This document shows, piece by piece, positions 22,352-30,921 of a stretch of DNA of 41,149 nt; positions within the stretch are counted from its first letter, which is position 1, and each line of letters opens with the position of its first letter. The position numbers and the translations under genes were made by a program. The notes under the pieces are model-generated. The model worked only from the letters and a program-made list of their open reading frames with translations. It made no database searches and had not been told where the DNA came from. The stretch lies in assembly GCA_038317685.1 (NCBI GenBank), contig JBBQBQ010000002.1, forward strand, positions 1-41,149, read 5' to 3'. Source of the stretch: JBBQBQ01 sp038317685 (lineage in GTDB: Bacteria > Desulfobacterota > Desulfuromonadia > Desulfuromonadales > DDH964).

Positions 22352-23119
22352 CTAGGAAAAATCGCCGAGGCGATGCTGCACGACCACGGCGGCGGCAATT
22401 GCCGCCGTTTCGGTGCGAAGGATTCTCGGTCCGAGAGAAACGGGCAGGAAGCCGAACGCTTCGGCCTCGGCCACCTCCTCGTCGGCGAATCCGCCCTCGG
22501 GGCCGACCAGCAGGGCAACCCTTGACGGCCTGACCCCGCCCAGGGCTTCGCCGAGCCGCCAGCCCGTCGCCTTTTCGAAGAGAAGGAGTTTGAGATCAGC
22601 GCCGGCGGACAGAGCCAGGGCCTCGGTCCAGCTTTTCACTCCGGTCAGTTCGGGGAGCATCGCACGCCGGCACTGGCGGGCGGCCCTCAGGACCGTCTCC
22701 GGCCAGCGGTGGGATTTGCGCTGCCCGGCATCGCGCTCCGCCAGGGTCGACGAACGCTTGGTCACCATCGGCACGATCCGGCCGACCCCCAGCTCGGTCA
22801 GTTTTTGCAGGACCAGCTCAAAACGTTCCTTTTCCGGCAAGGCCTGGTAAATCTCCAGACAAAGATCGCTTTCCATTCCCTGGGGGAGGCGCTGAAAGGG
22901 AACGACCATGGATTCGGAAGGGTTCGAGGAGAGGAGGCGGGCCCGATAGGCAACCTGACCGGGGTCGATCACTGTGAGGATGGCGCCGGGCCTCGCCTTC
23001 CAGACCGCCAGGGCCGGGACACTCTCCCGGGCCAGGGGGACGGCGATATCCAGAGTGGGGACCAAACTGAGCAGCAGAAGGCTGGCGGGGCCGCCGCTAT
23101 TGACGCATTCGGGGATCAA
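22352..23119 (-). CDS. rsmE: 16S rRNA (uracil1498-N3)-methyltransferase
   Basis: A 255-residue SPOUT-fold enzyme for m3U1498 of 16S rRNA. Family blocks present are ELGVGRIVPMVTKRSS, RAARQCRRAMLPEL, the knot motifs LLVGPEGGFADEEV and LGPRILRTETAAIAA. No good ATG exists. The TTG at 23119 has GGGAGG six bases upstream and gives the usual family length; it overlaps the preceding gene by 23 bp. The N-terminal PUA-like part is less conserved than usual, so the exact start should be treated as provisional. Confidence 0.85.
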   Translation of the reverse strand: MIPECVNSGGPASLLLLSLVPTLDIAVPLARESVPALAVWKARPGAILTVIDPGQVAYRARLLSSNPSESMVVPFQRLPQGMESDLCLEIYQALPEKERFELVLQKLTELGVGRIVPMVTKRSSTLAERDAGQRKSHRWPETVLRAARQCRRAMLPELTGVKSWTEALALSAGADLKLLLFEKATGWRLGEALGGVRPSRVALLVGPEGGFADEEVAEAEAFGFLPVSLGPRILRTETAAIAAAVVVQHRLGDFS

Positions 23120-23516
23120 GACCGGCCTCCCGGTACTGGGCGAAGCGCCGGCGTGAGGCGTTGGCCAGTTGCTCATCGTAGAGTTCGGCAAAATCGATGG
23201 CGGCCTCAAACTGGCGGACGAAGGCTGGGGAGCAGGGCTTGCCCATGATCAGAACCTGGGCGCCGTTGGGATTCTGCTCCGCGGCGACGATCACGACCGG
23301 CTCGTCGAGGCAGTCGACGGCGCCGTTGGCAAAGGCATGGGGGATAAATGAGCCCTTCTTCCAGGACCACATGAAGGCGTCAAGGGTCACACCCTGGTGG
23401 TCGTCGAGGACGGTGACCAGCACCCGCTTGCCGGCAGCGTAGAACTCCTCCGCCAGCTCGCAGAGATGTCGCGCTTTTTCGGCTTTGCGAAGGCGGATGA
23501 ATTCGACGCTGGGCAT
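23097..23516 (-). CDS. DNA polymerase III chi-subunit-like protein
   Basis: A 139-residue protein resembling HolC, the chi subunit that links the clamp loader to SSB. Visible family features are an N-terminal region ending AGKRVLVTVLDDHQGVTLDAFMW, then KGSFIPHAFANG and EPVVIV. The ATG at 23516 is preceded by AGAGGA. The frame extended to 23594 translates the leader hairpin and is rejected. It heads the rsmE-trmJ-rlmD run, with a probable promoter at 23565-23594. Chi homologues outside gamma- and betaproteobacteria are divergent, so the role is inferred. Confidence 0.75.
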   Translation of the reverse strand: MPSVEFIRLRKAEKARHLCELAEEFYAAGKRVLVTVLDDHQGVTLDAFMWSWKKGSFIPHAFANGAVDCLDEPVVIVAAEQNPNGAQVLIMGKPCSPAFVRQFEAAIDFAELYDEQLANASRRRFAQYREAGLDPRMRQ

Positions 23517-23541
23517 CGGTCCTCTGTCGGGAAATGAAATC

Positions 23542-23561
23542 GGGCGGCCGCTTGGCCGCCC
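23542..23561 (-). other. GC-rich leader hairpin
   Basis: GGGCGGCC (23542-23549) and GGCCGCCC (23554-23561) form a perfect 8-bp stem with loop GCTT. It sits between the predicted promoter and the chi-like gene start. The following minus-strand sequence is only weakly T-rich, so it is an uncertain attenuator or simply a stabilising leader hairpin. Confidence 0.5.
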
Positions 23562-23564
23562 CTG

Positions 23565-23594
23565 TCTATACCATCTTTGCCGGGTGGATTTCAA
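23565..23594 (-). promoter_or_regulatory. Possible promoter of the chi-like/rsmE unit
   Basis: A -35 TTGAAA (23589-23594) and -10 TATAGA (23565-23570) are 18 bp apart on the minus strand. Spacing is slightly long. It lies in the 180-bp gap after korC, where no other signal for this unit is seen. Confidence 0.4.
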
Positions 23595-23696
23595 CGTTTG
23601 TGACCAAAGGAAGCCCTACCCCTTTGTCGCAGCCTGATTCGCTTACAAGGACCAGCCAGCTGCGTGCCATCTCCTCCGCAACGCTTTTCAAGTGCC

Positions 23697-24248
23697 CTAC
23701 CCGCCTCCCCTTTCCAGCTGGCGTGCTCCGAGATCGATCGCCTGCACGTTCAGGGGGATGAAGCGGTGGTTGCGCTCGGGGAGGACCTTTTTGAGCGCTT
23801 CTTTGAGGGAATCAAGGGTGACCGGCTGACATCGGGCGACATAGACGCCGACGGCGATCATGTTGAGCATGCGCGCGTCGCCCAACTCCTGGGCCATCTC
23901 GTTGAGGGGGAGCCGCAAGGTCTCGAGATCATCACGACGCAGCGCTCCTTCCTCGACCAGCGAGCTGTTGATGAGGCAGAAGGCACCCGGCTTGAAATGG
24001 CCGATATGGCGCTCGAAGGAGGCCTGGTTGAGGATGATCCCGGCGCTCGGGCTGCCGATCACCGGCGAGCCGACCTCCTCGTCGGAGACAACCACCGTAC
24101 AGTTGGCGGCGCCGCCGCGCTTCTCCACTCCGTAGGAGGGGTAGTAGCTGACGTTCTTCCCTTCCAGAATCCCGGCATAGGCAAGCAGATTGCCGATGAC
24201 CAGAATCCCCTGGCCGCCGAAGCCGGTCATGAAGACATCGTGGGTCAT
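23697..24248 (-). CDS. korC: 2-oxoacid:ferredoxin oxidoreductase, gamma subunit
   Basis: A 183-residue subunit of the CoA-dependent, ferredoxin-reducing oxidoreductase. The family opening (VFMTGFGGQGILVIGNLLAYAGI) and the PSYGVEKRGGAANCTVVVSD block are present. It is the last gene of a delta-alpha-beta-gamma set; the gap to the beta gene is 3 bp. The enzyme most likely converts 2-oxoglutarate and CoA to succinyl-CoA in a TCA cycle run in either direction. 2-oxoisovalerate is a possible alternative. Confidence 0.88.
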   Translation of the reverse strand: MTHDVFMTGFGGQGILVIGNLLAYAGILEGKNVSYYPSYGVEKRGGAANCTVVVSDEEVGSPVIGSPSAGIILNQASFERHIGHFKPGAFCLINSSLVEEGALRRDDLETLRLPLNEMAQELGDARMLNMIAVGVYVARCQPVTLDSLKEALKKVLPERNHRFIPLNVQAIDLGARQLERGGG

Positions 24249-24251
24249 CGC

Positions 24252-24989
24252 TTAAGCCCTTTCCTTGAAGGTGCCGAGGTTGAAATAGGGGATCATCTCC
24301 CCCTCGACCCGCGCATTCGCTTCAACCGGATTCATTCCCCAGTTGGTCGGGCAGGAGGAGAGGACTTCAACAAAGGCAAAACCCTTCTTTTCAATCTGAT
24401 ATTCGAAGGCCTTCTTGATCGCCTTGCCGGCGGCGATGATGTTCTTCGGCGAGTTGACCGCCACCCGCACCGAGTAGGCGGCGCCGTCGAGTGCCGCGAT
24501 AACTTCGGCCATGCGCATCGGATAGCCGTCCAGGGCCACGTCGCGCCCTTCCGGGGAGGTCAGGGTGCGCTGCCCCGGCAGCGAGGTCGGTGCCATCTGG
24601 CCGCCGGTCATGCCGTAGGTGGTGTTGTTGACGAAGATCGTGGTGAAGAGTTCACCGCGGTTGGCGGCGTGGATGATTTCGCTGGTGCCGATGGCGGCAA
24701 GGTCGCCGTCCCCCTGATAGGTGAAGACAAAGTTCTCGGGGCGGGCTCGCTTGACCCCGGTGGCGACGGCTGGCGCGCGGCCGTGGGGTGCCTCGACGAC
24801 ATCGACATCGAAATACTCGTAAAGGAAGACGCTGCAGCCGACCGAGGCGACGCCGATGGTCTGCTGCTGCACCCCGAAGTGGTCCATGGCGTCGGCCACC
24901 AGGCGATGAATCAGACCGTGCTGGCAGCCGGGGCAGAAGTGGGTGGCGACGTCCTTGAGGGAGACGGGGCGGGTAAAGACCGGTTTCAT
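24252..24989 (-). CDS. korB: 2-oxoacid:ferredoxin oxidoreductase, beta subunit
   Basis: A 245-residue thiamine-diphosphate-binding subunit. The opening segment has FCPGCQHG. The cofactor motif GDGDLAAIGTSEIIHAANR ends in NNTTYGMTGGQMAPTS. The ATG at 24989 lies one base after the alpha-subunit stop (TAA-C-ATG); the frame extended to 25118 overlaps the alpha gene and is rejected. It works in a complex with the alpha, gamma and ferredoxin-like subunits. Confidence 0.9.
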   Translation of the reverse strand: MKPVFTRPVSLKDVATHFCPGCQHGLIHRLVADAMDHFGVQQQTIGVASVGCSVFLYEYFDVDVVEAPHGRAPAVATGVKRARPENFVFTYQGDGDLAAIGTSEIIHAANRGELFTTIFVNNTTYGMTGGQMAPTSLPGQRTLTSPEGRDVALDGYPMRMAEVIAALDGAAYSVRVAVNSPKNIIAAGKAIKKAFEYQIEKKGFAFVEVLSSCPTNWGMNPVEANARVEGEMIPYFNLGTFKERA

Positions 24990-24990
24990 G

Positions 24991-26064
24991 TTACGCCCCC
25001 TTTCCGAGGTGTTTCTTGATCTGTTCGAAGAGTTCTTCCGGAGTCGGCAGCGAGCCGGTTCCCGGCGGGCGGCCGTAGAAGGCGACCTCGGCATCGCGTG
25101 CCACCGAGAGGCGCACATCCTCGACCATCTGGCCGGTGCTCAATTCGACGCAGAGGAGCTTTTTGCAGCGCACCGTCGCGGCGGCATAGGCCTTTTCAGG
25201 GAAGGGGAAAAGGGTGATGGGACGGAGGAAACCGACCTTCAACCCGGCGGCGCGGGCCATTTCCACCGCGGTCTTGGCGATCCGCGCGGCGCTGCCGAAG
25301 CCAGTGACGATCAACTGCGCATCGTCCAGATGCTTTCCTTCACTGCGCTGCTCCTTGGCTTTGAGTTCCTCGGCCCTTCCCCAGAGCTTCCAGTTATGGC
25401 GCTCTAGTTCTCCTTCGCCGAGGTAGAGGGACTTGACGATGCGCTGGTCGCTGCGTCCCAGCTTGCCGGTCACCGCCCACGGTTTCTCCGGCAGGTCTTT
25501 CGGCGCGAGGTAGGGTTTGAGCTCCAGCGCCTCTTTCATCTGGCCAACCAGGGAGTCAGCGAGGAGCACCGCCGGCATGCGGTAGCGGTCAGAGAGGTCG
25601 AAGGCGAGGATGGTGAGGTCGTACATCTCCTGCACCGAGGCCGGGGCGACGACGATAGTGCGGTAGCCGCCGTGACCGCCGGTCTTGACCGACTGGAAAT
25701 AGTCGGCTTGGGAAGCGTCGATGCCGCCGAGGCCGGGCCCGGAGCGGCAGATATTAACGATCAGGCCGGGCAGCTCGCTGCCGGCCATGTAAGAGATTCC
25801 TTCCTGCTTGAGGCTGATGCCGGGGCTGGAGGACGAGGTCATGGCGCGGAAGCCGCAGGCGCTGGCTCCGAGGACCATGTTGATCGAGGCGATCTCGCTC
25901 TCGGCTTGGATAAAGGTGCCGCCGAGTTTGCGCAACTCTCCGGACATGTAGGCCGGGATGTCACTCTGGGGTGTGATCGGGTAGCCGAAGTAGTAGCGGC
26001 AGCCTGCGGCCAAAGCCCCCATGGCGACGGCGATGTTGCCGGCGACGAGCTGACGTTCGCTCAT
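24991..26064 (-). CDS. korA: 2-oxoacid:ferredoxin oxidoreductase, alpha subunit
   Basis: A 357-residue subunit with the pyrimidine-binding fold. The GNIAVAMGALAAGCRYYFGYPITPQSDI opening is the family signature, and GFRAMTSSSSPGISL marks the substrate/CoA region. The length fits the free-standing KorA type rather than the long fused gamma-alpha type. The ATG at 26064 overlaps the ferredoxin gene end by 4 bp. Frame extension to 26157 would read through that gene and is rejected. Confidence 0.9.
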   Translation of the reverse strand: MSERQLVAGNIAVAMGALAAGCRYYFGYPITPQSDIPAYMSGELRKLGGTFIQAESEIASINMVLGASACGFRAMTSSSSPGISLKQEGISYMAGSELPGLIVNICRSGPGLGGIDASQADYFQSVKTGGHGGYRTIVVAPASVQEMYDLTILAFDLSDRYRMPAVLLADSLVGQMKEALELKPYLAPKDLPEKPWAVTGKLGRSDQRIVKSLYLGEGELERHNWKLWGRAEELKAKEQRSEGKHLDDAQLIVTGFGSAARIAKTAVEMARAAGLKVGFLRPITLFPFPEKAYAAATVRCKKLLCVELSTGQMVEDVRLSVARDAEVAFYGRPPGTGSLPTPEELFEQIKKHLGKGA

Positions 26065-26300
26065 GAGGTCTCCCCCTTCTCCTCGCGGAAGACGCTGATC
26101 GCAACGTCTGGGCACATCTGTGCGCAGAGGGCGCAGGAGGTGCAGTCGCGATTGCATTCTTCAGGGAAGACCGCCGGCAGGAACCCCTGACGGTTGAGCT
26201 TGTCGCTCATGCGGATCAGTTTCTTCGGGCAGGCAAGGGTGCACAGAGCGCATCCCTTGCAGCGGCTTTCATCAATGATGATTCGGGGCACTTTTCCCAT
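26061..26300 (-). CDS. korD: 2-oxoacid:ferredoxin oxidoreductase, delta (2x4Fe-4S) subunit
   Basis: A 79-residue ferredoxin-like subunit with two 4Fe-4S motifs: CKGCALCTLACP near residue 15 and CTSCALCAQMCP near residue 55. It passes electrons from the catalytic subunits to free ferredoxin. It is the first gene of korDABC. The ribosome site is weak, and a small hairpin, GGCGC/GCGCC (26311-26324), lies just upstream. Confidence 0.9.
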   Translation of the reverse strand: MGKVPRIIIDESRCKGCALCTLACPKKLIRMSDKLNRQGFLPAVFPEECNRDCTSCALCAQMCPDVAISVFREEKGETS

Positions 26301-26349
26301 CCATGGTTAGGGCGCCTTTGCGCCAGGCTGTGTACACTTCGAATTTAGC

Positions 26350-26381
26350 AAAAGAACTCCGGCGGCGTCAACACCGCCGGG
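26350..26381 (-). terminator. Terminator after the phosphoglycerate mutase homologue
   Basis: CCGGCGG (26359-26365) and CCGCCGG (26374-26380) form a perfect 7-bp GC stem. On the minus strand it is followed by AG and TTCTTTT. It separates the 26398-27609 gene from korDABC. Confidence 0.7.
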
Positions 26382-26397
26382 GGGGCCGGGTCAAGGA

Positions 26398-27609
26398 TCA
26401 GAGCCGACCCTCGATCATCCCCGGCAAAAGCCGGGCCCCCCGGACCCGGATATTGGTGGCGGCCGCCGATGCCTCGTCATACCCGGCAAGTTCCAGGCCG
26501 TTGCACCGGAATTCCCCGGCGCTGCCGAAAAGGGCAAAGGGGACGGGCCCGAGGGTGTGGGTCATGCGCGCCACCGGGGTCGGATGGTCGGGAAGGACCA
26601 AAACCCGATAAGCGCCGAGGGCCGGAAGGCCGTCGAGGACCGTGCCGACCACCTGGGCATCGAAATCCTCGATGGCCTGCAGCTTGTCCTTGAGGTTGCC
26701 GGCATGAGCCGCCTCGTCCGGGGCCTCGACGTGCAGGTAGACAAAATCGCGGCTGCGCAAGGCGTCGAGCGCTGCGGTCGCCTTGCCGCGGTAGTTGGTG
26801 TCGATGTAGCCGGTCGCCCCCGGAACGTTGATGATATCGAGGCCGGCATAAACCCCGATCCCCTTGATCAGGTCGACGGCCGAGATGACGGCGCCACTCA
26901 GACCGTATTGCGCTTGAAAGGTTGCCATGCGGGGGGCCCGTCCATGCCCCCACAGCCAGATCGAATTGGCCATGGGCTGGCCGGCTCGTTCCCGTTTCAG
27001 GTTGACCGGATGGGTATTGAGGAGCATCTGCGCCGAAGTGGTCAGACGGATCAACTCCCCCGCGCCGTCCCCCTTGGGGAGGTGTCCCTCGACGCTCTGA
27101 TGGGTGAGGTCGTGGGGCGGCGTGAAGGTCAGGTCGTCTTTCCCGCCCCGCCAGACCAGCAGATGCCGATAGGAAACCCCGGGGTGAAACTCGAACTCAT
27201 CCCCGCCAAGTTCTTCCTGAAGACAGGAGATCAGTTCTCCGGCCTCGGCGGTCGTAATATGCCCCGCCGAAAAATCTTCCATGTAGAGGCGGCCGTAAAG
27301 AGGTGTCAGGGTCACCAGATTGAGCCGGAAGGCGACATCGTCAGGGCCGAGTTCGACCCCCATGCTGGCGGCTTCCAAGGGGGAGCGGCCGCTGTAGCAG
27401 GCCGCCGGGTTGTAGCCGAAGACGGAGAGGTTTGCGACGTCACTCCCCGGATGAAATCCCTCGGGAACGGTCTCGGCCAGCCCCATCAAGCCGCGCCGCG
27501 CCAAATCGTCCATACGGGGGGTATGGGCGTACTGCAAGGGAGTTTTCCCTCCCAGCTCATCGAGGGGCTCATCAGCCATCCCGTCGCCCAGCAGGATCAC
27601 GTATTTCAT
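26398..27609 (-). CDS. Archaeal-type cofactor-independent phosphoglycerate mutase homologue
   Basis: A 403-residue alkaline-phosphatase-superfamily protein of the ApgM type. The metal-binding opening YVILLGDGMADEP, the Ser block GSDVANLSVFGYNP and late His-rich parts (HVEAPDEAAHAGN) are present. Many bacterial members have been proposed to be homoserine kinases instead of phosphoglycerate mutases, so the reaction is uncertain. The ATG at 27609 has AGGAGG six bases upstream and is preferred to GTG at 27612. It follows xerD by about 36 bp and ends in its own terminator. Confidence 0.85.
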   Translation of the reverse strand: MKYVILLGDGMADEPLDELGGKTPLQYAHTPRMDDLARRGLMGLAETVPEGFHPGSDVANLSVFGYNPAACYSGRSPLEAASMGVELGPDDVAFRLNLVTLTPLYGRLYMEDFSAGHITTAEAGELISCLQEELGGDEFEFHPGVSYRHLLVWRGGKDDLTFTPPHDLTHQSVEGHLPKGDGAGELIRLTTSAQMLLNTHPVNLKRERAGQPMANSIWLWGHGRAPRMATFQAQYGLSGAVISAVDLIKGIGVYAGLDIINVPGATGYIDTNYRGKATAALDALRSRDFVYLHVEAPDEAAHAGNLKDKLQAIEDFDAQVVGTVLDGLPALGAYRVLVLPDHPTPVARMTHTLGPVPFALFGSAGEFRCNGLELAGYDEASAAATNIRVRGARLLPGMIEGRL

Positions 27610-27645
27610 CACATTCCTCCTGGTTCGCCCGGTTCCTTCGGGTGA

Positions 27646-28533
27646 TCAGCCGCGGGGATGGTGCTGCTCATGCAGGCGCCGCAGTCGTTCCCGGGTCACA
27701 TGGGTATAAATTTGAGTGGTCGAAATGTCGGCATGACCGAGCATGGTCTGGACCGCCCGCAGGTCTGCGCCGTTCTCCAACAGGTGGGTCGCGAAAGAGT
27801 GGCGCAGGGTGTGAGGCGAAATCTCCTTGCCGATGCCGGCCTCCCGGGCGCGGCGCTTAATAATCTTCCAGAAGCCCTGACGTGTCAACCCCTCACCGGT
27901 TCGGCTGAGAAAGAGGACTGCGCCACCCTCGCCCCGGTCGAGGAGGGGTCGGGCACCCTTCAGATAATGTTCCAGCTCAGCCATGGCGATTTCGCCGAGG
28001 GGAACGATCCGCTGTTTGCTGCGCTTACCGAAGGCCCGTAGATAGCCGACATCGAGCTGCAGGTCAGCGAGTTTCAGGGTCACGAGTTCCGTGACCCGCA
28101 GGCCGGTGGCATAGAGAACTTCCAGCATGGCCCGATCCCGCAGCGCCAAAGGCTCCTCACCGCGGGGAGCGGCCAGCAGGCGATCGACATCGGCCGGGCT
28201 CAGCGAGTGGGGAAGCCGGTTCAGGCTTTTTGGCGCCTCGACCAAAGCGGTGGGATTGCGGGCGGCATGGCCCTCGCTCAGGAGAAATTTATGAAAGGAA
28301 CGCAGTGCCACCAGAGCCCTCGCCCGGCTGCGGGGGGCAAGCCCGTCCTCTCGCAGCCGGGCGAGGAATCGAAGCACCAGAGGCGGAGTGATGGCGTCGG
28401 GGGTTGTGAGGTGGTTTTTTTCCAGAAAGTCAAGATATCGCGCCAGATCCCGTCCGTAGGCTTCCAGGGTGTTGCGGGCCAGGCCGCGTTCAACCGTCAG
28501 GTAGTTGAGAAAAAGATCGAGAAATTCATTCAC
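27646..28533 (-). CDS. xerD: Site-specific tyrosine recombinase XerD
   Basis: A 295-residue recombinase that, with XerC, resolves chromosome dimers at dif. The N-terminal SAM-like DNA-binding domain (YLTVERGLARNTLEAYGRDLARYL) precedes the catalytic domain. The catalytic domain has Arg in ATGLRVTELVTL, HTLRHSFATHLLENGAD, the LGHADIS box and the nucleophilic Tyr in TTQIYTHV. The start is GTG with AAGGG upstream. It is 6 bp after the zincin gene. A dif-like site lies about 26 kb away at 1140-1167. Confidence 0.92.
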   Translation of the reverse strand: MNEFLDLFLNYLTVERGLARNTLEAYGRDLARYLDFLEKNHLTTPDAITPPLVLRFLARLREDGLAPRSRARALVALRSFHKFLLSEGHAARNPTALVEAPKSLNRLPHSLSPADVDRLLAAPRGEEPLALRDRAMLEVLYATGLRVTELVTLKLADLQLDVGYLRAFGKRSKQRIVPLGEIAMAELEHYLKGARPLLDRGEGGAVLFLSRTGEGLTRQGFWKIIKRRAREAGIGKEISPHTLRHSFATHLLENGADLRAVQTMLGHADISTTQIYTHVTRERLRRLHEQHHPRG

Positions 28534-28539
28534 CGGTCG

Positions 28540-28944
28540 TTACCCTTGATCAGCATCTTTGATATCCCCGGCCCAGATCGCTTCGATGGTATCCATTTCT
28601 TCCTCGGAAAAACCGAAATAGTGGGCCAACTCATGGATGATCGTTTCGCGGATGACCCGCAAGGGGGCCTCGCCGGTCTCCTGAACATATGCTTCGATGG
28701 CCCCCTGGTAGATCATGATGACATCCGGCAGCCCCGGCATGATATCGCTCCCCCGCTCGCCGAGCGGCAAGCCCCGGTAGTCGCCGAGGAGGTCACGGGG
28801 GTCGTCAAAATCAACCTCACCGAGGGTCTCCGGATCGGCCCAGTCCTCGACCTGGATACTCAGGTTCTCGACCCTTTCGAGAAACTCCCGGGGGATGGCG
28901 GCCAGGGCCCGTTCCACCAGCTCTTCGAAGTCACGTCGCCTCAT
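28540..28944 (-). CDS. Zincin-like metallopeptidase-family protein
   Basis: A 134-residue protein with the zinc motif HELAH at residues 104-108, followed by a Tyr-Phe-Gly and an acidic stretch (EEEMD). It fits the small minimal-gluzincin-like family (PF06262-type) of unknown substrate. There is no signal peptide. It overlaps the thioesterase gene by 4 bp (ATGA) and is followed by xerD. Confidence 0.8.
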   Translation of the reverse strand: MRRRDFEELVERALAAIPREFLERVENLSIQVEDWADPETLGEVDFDDPRDLLGDYRGLPLGERGSDIMPGLPDVIMIYQGAIEAYVQETGEAPLRVIRETIIHELAHYFGFSEEEMDTIEAIWAGDIKDADQG

Positions 28945-29402
28945 TCACCGATCCCCTGACCGCGGGCCACGCGAAAGGTCGAGCGAAAGCGGGCCACCAC
29001 CCGTCCCGCCTCGTCTTCAAGCTCGGCTTCACCGTGAAAGGTGCGACCCTCAGGACCGCGCACCACGGCACGGGCGCGGACTCTTCCGGCCGTCACCGGG
29101 AGCACAAACTGGGTGGTCATTTCGGTGGTGGCAAAAATGGTGCCGGGAGGGAGGAGCGATTTGATCGCCATGGCGACGGCTGTATCGGCCAGTGAGGTCA
29201 GGGCACCGCCGTGCAGGTATCCGCCCCCTTGGGCGAGTTTCACGACGAAGGGCAAGGATAGGATCGCGCGCCCCTCCCGGGCCTCTTCGATGGTGATTCC
29301 GATCAAATCCTCAAAAGGTGCGGTCGCCACCCAGCCCTCCAGTTCGAACTGGGTCTGGTCAGCCCGCCGGGCGAGGTTGCCATCCACCAGCAGTCGTGCC
29401 AT
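28941..29402 (-). CDS. PaaI-type hotdog-fold thioesterase
   Basis: A 153-residue hotdog protein. The family core GGYLHGGALTSLADTAVAMA contains the His-Gly-Gly of the active site. A following strand (TTEMTTQFVLPVTAGRVRARA) also fits. It probably hydrolyses an acyl-CoA thioester; the acyl group is unknown. AGGAG lies upstream of the ATG. A perfect 12-bp palindrome (CATGGATCCATG, 29466-29477) stands in the gap before it. It heads the run with the zincin and xerD. Confidence 0.85.
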   Translation of the reverse strand: MARLLVDGNLARRADQTQFELEGWVATAPFEDLIGITIEEAREGRAILSLPFVVKLAQGGGYLHGGALTSLADTAVAMAIKSLLPPGTIFATTEMTTQFVLPVTAGRVRARAVVRGPEGRTFHGEAELEDEAGRVVARFRSTFRVARGQGIGE

Positions 29403-29507
29403 TTAAACAATCTCCTTTTCCGATCGGTGGGCCTCAAAAATAATGATGAAAATTAAAGTTTTGGCCATGGATCCATGCCGTATCAGGTGAAGGCGCCTGT
29501 CCCAACC

Positions 29508-30902
29508 TTACCCTGCGTTCCGGTCCTTTTTCCCCCCGATCCCATACTTTTCGAGCCGGTAAAGGAGGGTGTGACGGGGAATGCGAAGGAAGGCCGCGGC
29601 CCGGCTCTGATTGCCGTCGCAGCGTCGCAAGGCTTCTTCGACCGCCTCCTTCTCCAATTGTTCCAAGGGATAACCCTCCTCCGGCAGATTGAGAACTCCG
29701 CCGCTGGCTCGTCCCCCTGCCGCGCTGAGCTTGGGCGGCAAATCACTGACCTCGATCCGTGCCCCGCGGCGCAGGATCAGGACCTGCTGGACGAGGTTCT
29801 CCAGCTCCCGGACATTTCCCGGCCAGGAATAATTCCGAAGCGCCTGCAAGGTCCCGTCACTGAAAATAATTTCCGCTCCATCATGTTTGGCGGAAAAATG
29901 CTTCACCAGCAGGGGAATATCCTCCGGGCGCTCGCGTAACGCCGGCAGCCGTAACGGCACCACCGCCAACCGGTAATAAAGGTCTTCCCGAAAACCACCG
30001 GCCGCCAGGGCCGTTTCCAGGTCCTTGTTGGTCGCTGCCACCACTCTGACGTCGATCTTGCGGACCTTGCCGCCGACCGGCTCGATTTCCCGCTCCTGCA
30101 AGGCACGCAGCAGCTTCGGCTGCATTTCCAAAGAGAGTTCGCCGATTTCGTCCAGGAAGAGGGTGCCGCCATCGGCCAAAGAAAATTTCCCGGGGCGGTC
30201 TCGAACCGCTCCGGTAAAGGCACCCTTGACGTGGCCGAAGAGTTCGCTTTCCAGCAGTTCGCCGGGGATTGCGGCACAGTTGATTGCCACGAAAGGGTGA
30301 CCGCGACGGTCACTCCCCTGGTGGATGGCCCGGGCGATCAACTCCTTGCCGGTGCCGCTTTCCCCTTCGATGAGGACCGTCGCCTCGGACGCCGCTACCC
30401 GTCGAACCCGTTCGAAGACCTGCTGCATGGCGTCGGAGATCCCGACCACATGACTGAAATCGTTCCGCTCCTCCAGGGCCGAGCGCAACCGGACATTCTC
30501 CTGCTGGAGACCGAGAAAGGAAAAGGCGCGGTCGACCGTCAGCTGCAGTTCTTCACGAGAAAAAGGCTTGGTCAGATAATCGAAGGCGCCCTGCTTCATG
30601 GCGGCGACCGCTTTGTCGACAGTGCCGAAAGCGGTAATCACGATCACCACGGTGGCCGGCTGCGCTTCCTTGATCCGGGCCAAAACCTCATAACCCGAGA
30701 GCCCGGGCATCTGGATATCCGTGATCACCGCAGGCGGTTGCTCGCGGGCAAAGAGCGCCAGTCCTGCTTCGCCGTCCGCCGCCGTCAACACCCGATAGCC
30801 CCCCTGTTGCAGGGTGAACTCGATGACTCGGCGCAAGGAGGGATCATCGTCGATCAGCAGGACGGTCTGCGGGGCTGATAGGGTCGAGTTTCCTGAAATC
30901 AC
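29508..30902 (-). CDS. NtrC-family sigma-54 response regulator
   Basis: A 464-residue DNA-binding activator. An N-terminal receiver has phospho-acceptor Asp at residue 62 (TDIQMPG). The AAA+ domain carries GESGTGKEL and the sigma-54 contact loop GAFTGA. A C-terminal Fis-type HTH (GNQSRAAAFLRIPRHTLLYRLEKYG) completes it. It pairs with the sensor kinase 19 bp upstream. Target promoters are not visible; no gene beside it carries a clear -24/-12 element that I could verify. Confidence 0.92.
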   Translation of the reverse strand: MISGNSTLSAPQTVLLIDDDPSLRRVIEFTLQQGGYRVLTAADGEAGLALFAREQPPAVITDIQMPGLSGYEVLARIKEAQPATVVIVITAFGTVDKAVAAMKQGAFDYLTKPFSREELQLTVDRAFSFLGLQQENVRLRSALEERNDFSHVVGISDAMQQVFERVRRVAASEATVLIEGESGTGKELIARAIHQGSDRRGHPFVAINCAAIPGELLESELFGHVKGAFTGAVRDRPGKFSLADGGTLFLDEIGELSLEMQPKLLRALQEREIEPVGGKVRKIDVRVVAATNKDLETALAAGGFREDLYYRLAVVPLRLPALRERPEDIPLLVKHFSAKHDGAEIIFSDGTLQALRNYSWPGNVRELENLVQQVLILRRGARIEVSDLPPKLSAAGGRASGGVLNLPEEGYPLEQLEKEAVEEALRRCDGNQSRAAAFLRIPRHTLLYRLEKYGIGGKKDRNAG

Positions 30903-30921
30903 GGTCCTCCTTTGAACCTGA

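Noticed and set aside
23664..25019. Long plus-strand 451-codon frame over korABC
   Set aside because: Antisense shadow of the kor genes, with no family similarity and no ribosome site.
29466..29477. 12-bp palindrome CATGGATCCATG as an operator of the thioesterase gene
   Set aside because: Perfect but short, with no promoter recognised around it; kept only as a remark in the gene entry.
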